From contig JAOKVV010000017.1 of NCBI GenBank assembly GCA_028336925.1, positions 1 to 34,788 of the forward strand: a DNA stretch of 34,788 nt, read 5' to 3'. Of the stretch, positions 31,791 through 34,788 are shown piece by piece. The position numbers and the translations under genes are program-made. This stretch comes from Vicingaceae bacterium. GTDB taxonomy: Bacteria > Bacteroidota > Bacteroidia > Flavobacteriales_E > Vicingaceae. Each line of letters starts with the position of its first letter. Positions within the stretch are counted from its first letter, which is position 1. The notes beneath the pieces are model-generated. The model was not told the DNA's origin, ran no database searches, and was given only the letters and a program-made list of their open reading frames with translations.

Positions 31791-32512
31791 TGAGCACCTC
31801 AGCAATTATACTTTTGTTTCTTAGTTCTGCCATAAGTGGACTTGTAATGGTGTGTTTAAAACCTGGAGGAACTAAAAATATTAAACTGCTACTTTCATTT
31901 AGTGGCTCTTTTTTAATGGCCATTTGTTTTCTTCATTTACTACCTGAAGTCTTCGCAACAAGTGCTACCCATGTGCCTCTCTTCCTTCTTGTCGGTTTTT
32001 TTCTACAACTAATTTTGGATTATTTCTCAGGCGGTATCGAGCATGGCCATATACACCTGCATAAAGATCAATTAAAAAAGTTTCCTTACCTAGTATTTCT
32101 AAGTCTTTGCTTTCATGCATTTGTGGAAGCAGCTCCTGCGTTTCATATTCACGGGCACGGGCACGAGCATGAAGTATCTCCTTTACTTATAGGAATAGTA
32201 CTTCATAAAATTCCGATTTCAATTGTACTAGCAAGTCTTCTATTGATCAATCAAATAAAAAAAGCTACTGTTGCTTTTGCAATTATCCTTTTCTCATTAA
32301 TGGCTCCTTTGGGTGGCTATTTAGGTCACTGGCTTAGCCATACAGAAGAGTTAGCCAACTTATTTCCTTACTTACTTGCACTTGCAGCAGGAATTTTACT
32401 ACATATCGCAACCACCATTTTATTGGAGACAAGCGAAAATCATAAATTTAGTAATATGAAAATAATCAGCATATTAGTAGGTGCAATACTTGCAATAATT
32501 ACCACTTACTAA
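31790..32512 (+). CDS. ZIP family divalent metal transporter
   Basis: A 240-residue membrane protein with about seven to eight helices. ZIP features: CFLHLLPEVF (helix with HxLPE), a His-rich loop (HGHIHLHKDQ), LCFHAFVEAAPAFHIHGHGHEHE (metal-binding helix plus second His cluster), and GIVLHKIPISIVLA, matching the conserved HKxP helix of the pore. It likely moves zinc or iron into the cytoplasm. Spacing shows co-translation with the upstream methyltransferase, though a functional link is not evident. No metal-regulator gene lies nearby. Confidence 0.88.
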   Translation: MSTSAIILLFLSSAISGLVMVCLKPGGTKNIKLLLSFSGSFLMAICFLHLLPEVFATSATHVPLFLLVGFFLQLILDYFSGGIEHGHIHLHKDQLKKFPYLVFLSLCFHAFVEAAPAFHIHGHGHEHEVSPLLIGIVLHKIPISIVLASLLLINQIKKATVAFAIILFSLMAPLGGYLGHWLSHTEELANLFPYLLALAAGILLHIATTILLETSENHKFSNMKIISILVGAILAIITTY

Positions 32513-32566
32513 ATCCAAAATCTTTTCATTTTTTAAGGTTTTTTCCTTTTAAACCGAACCCTCATT

Positions 32567-32583
32567 CTGTAACTTTGTTACAG
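32567..32583 (+). promoter_or_regulatory. -7 element inside an inverted repeat, before the 2-Cys peroxiredoxin
   Basis: TAACTTTG (32570-32577) matches TAnnTTTG and is itself part of an exact inverted repeat, CTGTAAC (32567-32573) / GTTACAG (32577-32583). A protein bound there would block the promoter. The ATG is 32 bases downstream. Confidence 0.5.
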
Positions 32584-32614
32584 TTTAAAATAAATAAAAA
32601 AACACATAAATATT

Positions 32615-33247
32615 ATGGCAGTATTAGTCGGAAAAAAAGCACCTCATATTTCTGCAAGCGCAGTAATTAATGGAGAAGAAATTGTAGAAAATTTTTCATT
32701 GGATCAATATTTAGGAAAGAAACATGTCGTTTTGTTTTTCTACCCTAAAGATTTTACATTCGTATGCCCTACAGAGCTTCATGCTTTTCAAGCTAAATTA
32801 AAAGAATTCGAAGATAGAAATACAGCAGTTGTTGCTTGCTCTACCGATACTGAGCAATCTCACTGGGGTTGGTTACAATTAAGTAAAGACCATGGTGGTA
32901 TTGAGGGCATTACTTATCCAATTATTGCGGATACCAACAAAACCATTTCATCGAATTTTGATGTATTAGCTGGAGAATGGGATTACAATGAGGATGGCGA
33001 AATGATTGCTCATGGCGAAATGGTTGCCTATAGAGGATTATTCTTAATTGACAAAGAAGGTATCGTAAAGCACCAACTAGTAAATGACCTACCATTAGGA
33101 AGAAATGTGGATGAAGCTCTTAGAATGGTTGATTCATTGCAATTCTTTGAAGATAAAGGTGAAGTTTGTCCAGCTAACTGGTCAAAAGGAAAAGAGGGAA
33201 TGAATGCTACTCACGATGGAGTTGCTTCTTACCTTTCAAACAACTAA
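32615..33247 (+). CDS. Typical 2-Cys peroxiredoxin (AhpC/Prx1 type)
   Basis: A 210-residue thiol peroxidase. The peroxidatic site is FFYPKDFTFVCPTE (Cys near residue 50) and the resolving site is GEVCPANWSKG near the C terminus (Cys about 188). Between them are DTEQSHWGWL and AYRGLFLIDKEGIV. It reduces hydrogen peroxide and organic peroxides in the cytoplasm and is recycled by thioredoxin or a similar partner. A thioredoxin-like gene lies 400 bases away on the other strand, which fits. It has its own promoter with an inverted repeat and its own terminator, so it is probably stress-regulated. Confidence 0.95.
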   Translation: MAVLVGKKAPHISASAVINGEEIVENFSLDQYLGKKHVVLFFYPKDFTFVCPTELHAFQAKLKEFEDRNTAVVACSTDTEQSHWGWLQLSKDHGGIEGITYPIIADTNKTISSNFDVLAGEWDYNEDGEMIAHGEMVAYRGLFLIDKEGIVKHQLVNDLPLGRNVDEALRMVDSLQFFEDKGEVCPANWSKGKEGMNATHDGVASYLSNN

Positions 33248-33266
33248 AAATACCTAAAATTGACTT

Positions 33267-33300
33267 AAGAGGCTCTAATATAAATATTAGGCCTCTTTTT
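33267..33300 (+). terminator. Terminator after the 2-Cys peroxiredoxin
   Basis: AAGAGGC...CTAATA (33267-33280) pairs with TATTAG...GCCTCTT (33285-33297), one bulged base, ending in five T. Confidence 0.85.
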
Positions 33301-33344
33301 AGTTTATAATATTTATTAATAAATAAATTTTTACAGTAACGTAG

Positions 33345-33378
33345 AAAAAATAAAAAGCATCAGCTTTAAACTGATGCC
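33345..33378 (-). terminator. Terminator of the minus-strand MazG-thioredoxin-DUF6952 operon
   Basis: GCATCAG (33357-33363) pairs with CTGATGC (33371-33377). On the minus strand a T-rich tract follows (complement of the A-rich 33345-33356). It lies about 10 bases beyond the DUF6952-like stop codon. Confidence 0.82.
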
Positions 33379-33386
33379 TTAGATTA

Positions 33387-33632
33387 TTAGCCTCCGATTG
33401 AAACTCTTACCTTCTGTGTATAAGCTCTTAAAGCTTTTGGAAAAGGAATTCCTTCCTTCTCCATTTCCTTTTTTATCCAAATTGCGGCCATTACATGAGT
33501 TAACTGCTCTCCTTCGTCATCTCCTTCTACTTCAATATCAGGCTGCTGCTCTTCTAATATAGATAATTCAGCATTTTCTAATTCTTCAAAAGAAGCAGTT
33601 TCTACCAACTTCTTAATTATCGGTATTTTCAT
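33387..33632 (-). CDS. Small DUF6952-like protein
   Basis: An 81-residue acidic cytoplasmic protein: MKIPIIKKLVETASFEELEN at the N terminus, an acidic centre (VEGDDEGEQ), then THVMAAIWIKKEMEKEGIPFPKALRAYTQ and a short basic tail ending GG. The layout resembles the small Bacteroidota family DUF6952, often seen beside thioredoxin and peroxiredoxin genes; I am only moderately sure of the family name. It lies 3 bases after the thioredoxin gene, so it is in the same operon. The function is unknown. Confidence 0.7.
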   Translation of the reverse strand: MKIPIIKKLVETASFEELENAELSILEEQQPDIEVEGDDEGEQLTHVMAAIWIKKEMEKEGIPFPKALRAYTQKVRVSIGG

Positions 33633-33635
33633 AGC

Positions 33636-33950
33636 TTATAATTTTTCTAATAATTCTACTACTTTCTCTTCTTTACTCGTTGCGGTGCCTTCTACTAACT
33701 TACCATTGCTAAAAATAGCGAAAAAAGGTAAATTATCAACTCCTGCAGCTGCTCTTGCAGTTTCGTTTTCCTCAGCATTCACTTCTAAAAAGGAAATCCC
33801 TTCAAATCGCTCATCGTTTGATAAACGCTTGTATTTAGGTGCAAATAGCTTACAGGAACCACACCAATCTGCAAAATATTTAATTATTACTTTATTATTG
33901 CCTGATACATTTGCATCCCATAATTCATCTGTTATTTTTTCTACTGCCAT
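33636..33950 (-). CDS. Thioredoxin family protein
   Basis: A 104-residue single-domain thioredoxin fold. The active site FADWCGSCKLFAPKY has CGSC rather than the classic CGPC, which should alter redox potential. The cis-Pro segment is GVDNLPFFAIFSNGK, and the fold ends with EEKVVELLEKL. No signal peptide, so cytoplasmic. It is between MazG (12 bases upstream) and the DUF6952-like gene, and near a 2-Cys peroxiredoxin that may be its partner. Confidence 0.92.
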   Translation of the reverse strand: MAVEKITDELWDANVSGNNKVIIKYFADWCGSCKLFAPKYKRLSNDERFEGISFLEVNAEENETARAAAGVDNLPFFAIFSNGKLVEGTATSKEEKVVELLEKL

Positions 33951-33962
33951 AATTCTATATTT

Positions 33963-34730
33963 TTATATCGTTTTTGCTTTATTCCAATATTCGTCCATTT
34001 CCGCAAGTGTCATTTCACCCATCTTTTTGCCGTCTTTGGCCGATTCAACTTCTAAAAACTGAAACCGTTTTATAAACTTTTTGTTTGTTCGTTCTAATGC
34101 ATCTTCAGGATTAATTCCCAAAAACCGTGCGTAATTAATCATAGAGAACAAAACATCCCCAAACTCTCCCTCAACTTTATCTTTGGGAGCGTTTGAACTT
34201 ACCTCAGCTGCCAATTCTGCCAGCTCCTCCTCTACTTTTTCATAAACTTGCTCTTTTTCCTCCCAATCAAACCCAACACCTCTTGCTTTATCCTGAATAC
34301 GAATAGCTTTTATCATCGCAGGCAATGATCGCGGAACACCACCTAAAACAGACTTATTGCCTTCTTTTAACTTGAGTTTCTCCCAATTCTCTAAAACCTC
34401 TTTTTCATCCTTTACTATGGTATCTCCATAAATATGTGGATGACGATGAATGAGTTTCTCACAAATTCCATTCAAAACATCTGAAACATCCCAACCGTGG
34501 CTTTCAGAGCCAATCTTAGAATAAAATACTAAGTGCAAAAATAAATCACCCAACTCCTTTTTCACTTCCGAATAATCCTCGTCATGAATTGCATCAACAA
34601 GCTCATAGGTCTCTTCTACAGTCAGATGTCTTAATGTTTGCATCGTCTGCTTTTTATCCCATGGACATTTTTCTCGCAGATCGTCCATAATTGTCAATAA
34701 TCGCTGAAATGCCTCTAATCGCTTATCCAT
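33963..34730 (-). CDS. mazG: Nucleoside triphosphate pyrophosphohydrolase MazG
   Basis: A 255-residue protein with two tandem MazG domains. The first has CPWDKKQTMQTLRHLTVEE, ETYELVDAIHD and KKELGDLFLHLVFYSK, carrying the metal-binding ExxE...ExxD set. The second has VEEELAELAAEVSS and EGEFGDVLFSMINYARFLG. It hydrolyses NTPs to NMP and pyrophosphate, cleaning the nucleotide pool and affecting the stringent response. Length matches E. coli MazG (263). It is first in a minus-strand operon with thioredoxin and the DUF6952-like gene. Confidence 0.95.
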   Translation of the reverse strand: MDKRLEAFQRLLTIMDDLREKCPWDKKQTMQTLRHLTVEETYELVDAIHDEDYSEVKKELGDLFLHLVFYSKIGSESHGWDVSDVLNGICEKLIHRHPHIYGDTIVKDEKEVLENWEKLKLKEGNKSVLGGVPRSLPAMIKAIRIQDKARGVGFDWEEKEQVYEKVEEELAELAAEVSSNAPKDKVEGEFGDVLFSMINYARFLGINPEDALERTNKKFIKRFQFLEVESAKDGKKMGEMTLAEMDEYWNKAKTI

Positions 34731-34744
34731 AATTTACTTTTATG

Positions 34745-34752
34745 CAAAAATA
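34745..34752 (-). promoter_or_regulatory. -7 element for mazG
   Basis: Reads TATTTTTG on the minus strand, an exact TAnnTTTG match 15 bases before the mazG start. No TTG at the usual -33 distance was found. Confidence 0.45.
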
Positions 34753-34788
34753 CGCACCTGAAATTGGATTAAAAATTTAAGCTGCATT

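Noticed and set aside
33685-34062. 125-residue plus-strand ORF opposite thioredoxin and mazG
   Set aside because: Antisense shadow of two clearly identified genes.

Overview
The window looks like a piece of a marine or aquatic Bacteroidota chromosome, most likely Flavobacteriales. The grounds are low GC, start regions without clear Shine-Dalgarno sequences, Bacteroidota-type -7 motifs (TAnnTTTG), a type IX secretion C-terminal sorting domain, the block parA-parB-DUF5683-dapB-lepB, and a flavobacterial-type proteorhodopsin. No tRNA, rRNA, CRISPR array or transposase was seen.

Layout. 1-3000: the 3' part of a large secreted LamG/T9SS protein, a small secreted protein of unknown function, and a NYN nuclease with an OST-HTH domain. 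3180-4150 (minus): an FMN-reductase/DoxX pair. 4330-9630: an UPF0173 hydrolase followed by the chromosome-partition, lysine/cell-wall and signal-peptidase block, closed by a very strong terminator. 9830-13210: small unknown genes, a SUI1 protein, TIGR02757, a tRNA-dihydrouridine synthase and a VOC protein. 13207-15138: an Lrp/AsnC regulator divergent from a PLP-dependent sulfur amino acid enzyme. 15200-17170: a DUF2490 protein, an unknown protein and a broken 1-Cys peroxiredoxin. 17690-20520: the phototrophy locus, made of proteorhodopsin, a terminator, and one gene that fuses lycopene cyclase to a Blh-type beta-carotene dioxygenase. 20930-25155: a membrane protein, an AIM24/TIGR00266 protein, an RlmA-like methyltransferase and a sodium:solute symporter. 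25298-30836: a lipoprotein, a decayed secreted protein, an unusual 1024-residue ABCG-like transporter, and a convergent SiaB/SiaC kinase-substrate pair. 31050-34730: a methyltransferase plus ZIP transporter, a 2-Cys peroxiredoxin, a DUF6952 protein, a thioredoxin and MazG.

How the genes work together. The phototrophy locus is self-contained for the last two steps of retinal supply: lycopene to beta-carotene to retinal to opsin. The opsin has the proton-pump residues D80/T84/E91, the green-tuning M88, the retinal lysine K223, and a glycine (G135) where xanthorhodopsin has its carotenoid-antenna window. The SiaBC/ABC/lipoprotein region is the best candidate for a poorly described system: a phospho-switch next to an exporter with a TerB-like front domain and a large non-cytoplasmic insert.

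Three genes carry single-base lesions in otherwise clean frames: an in-frame TAG at codon 3 of the DUF2490 gene, a TGA in place of a conserved Gly codon in the 1-Cys peroxiredoxin, and a frameshift plus TAA in the small secreted gene. These are either recent decay or sequence errors. All identifications are from reading motifs by eye; no database search was run.
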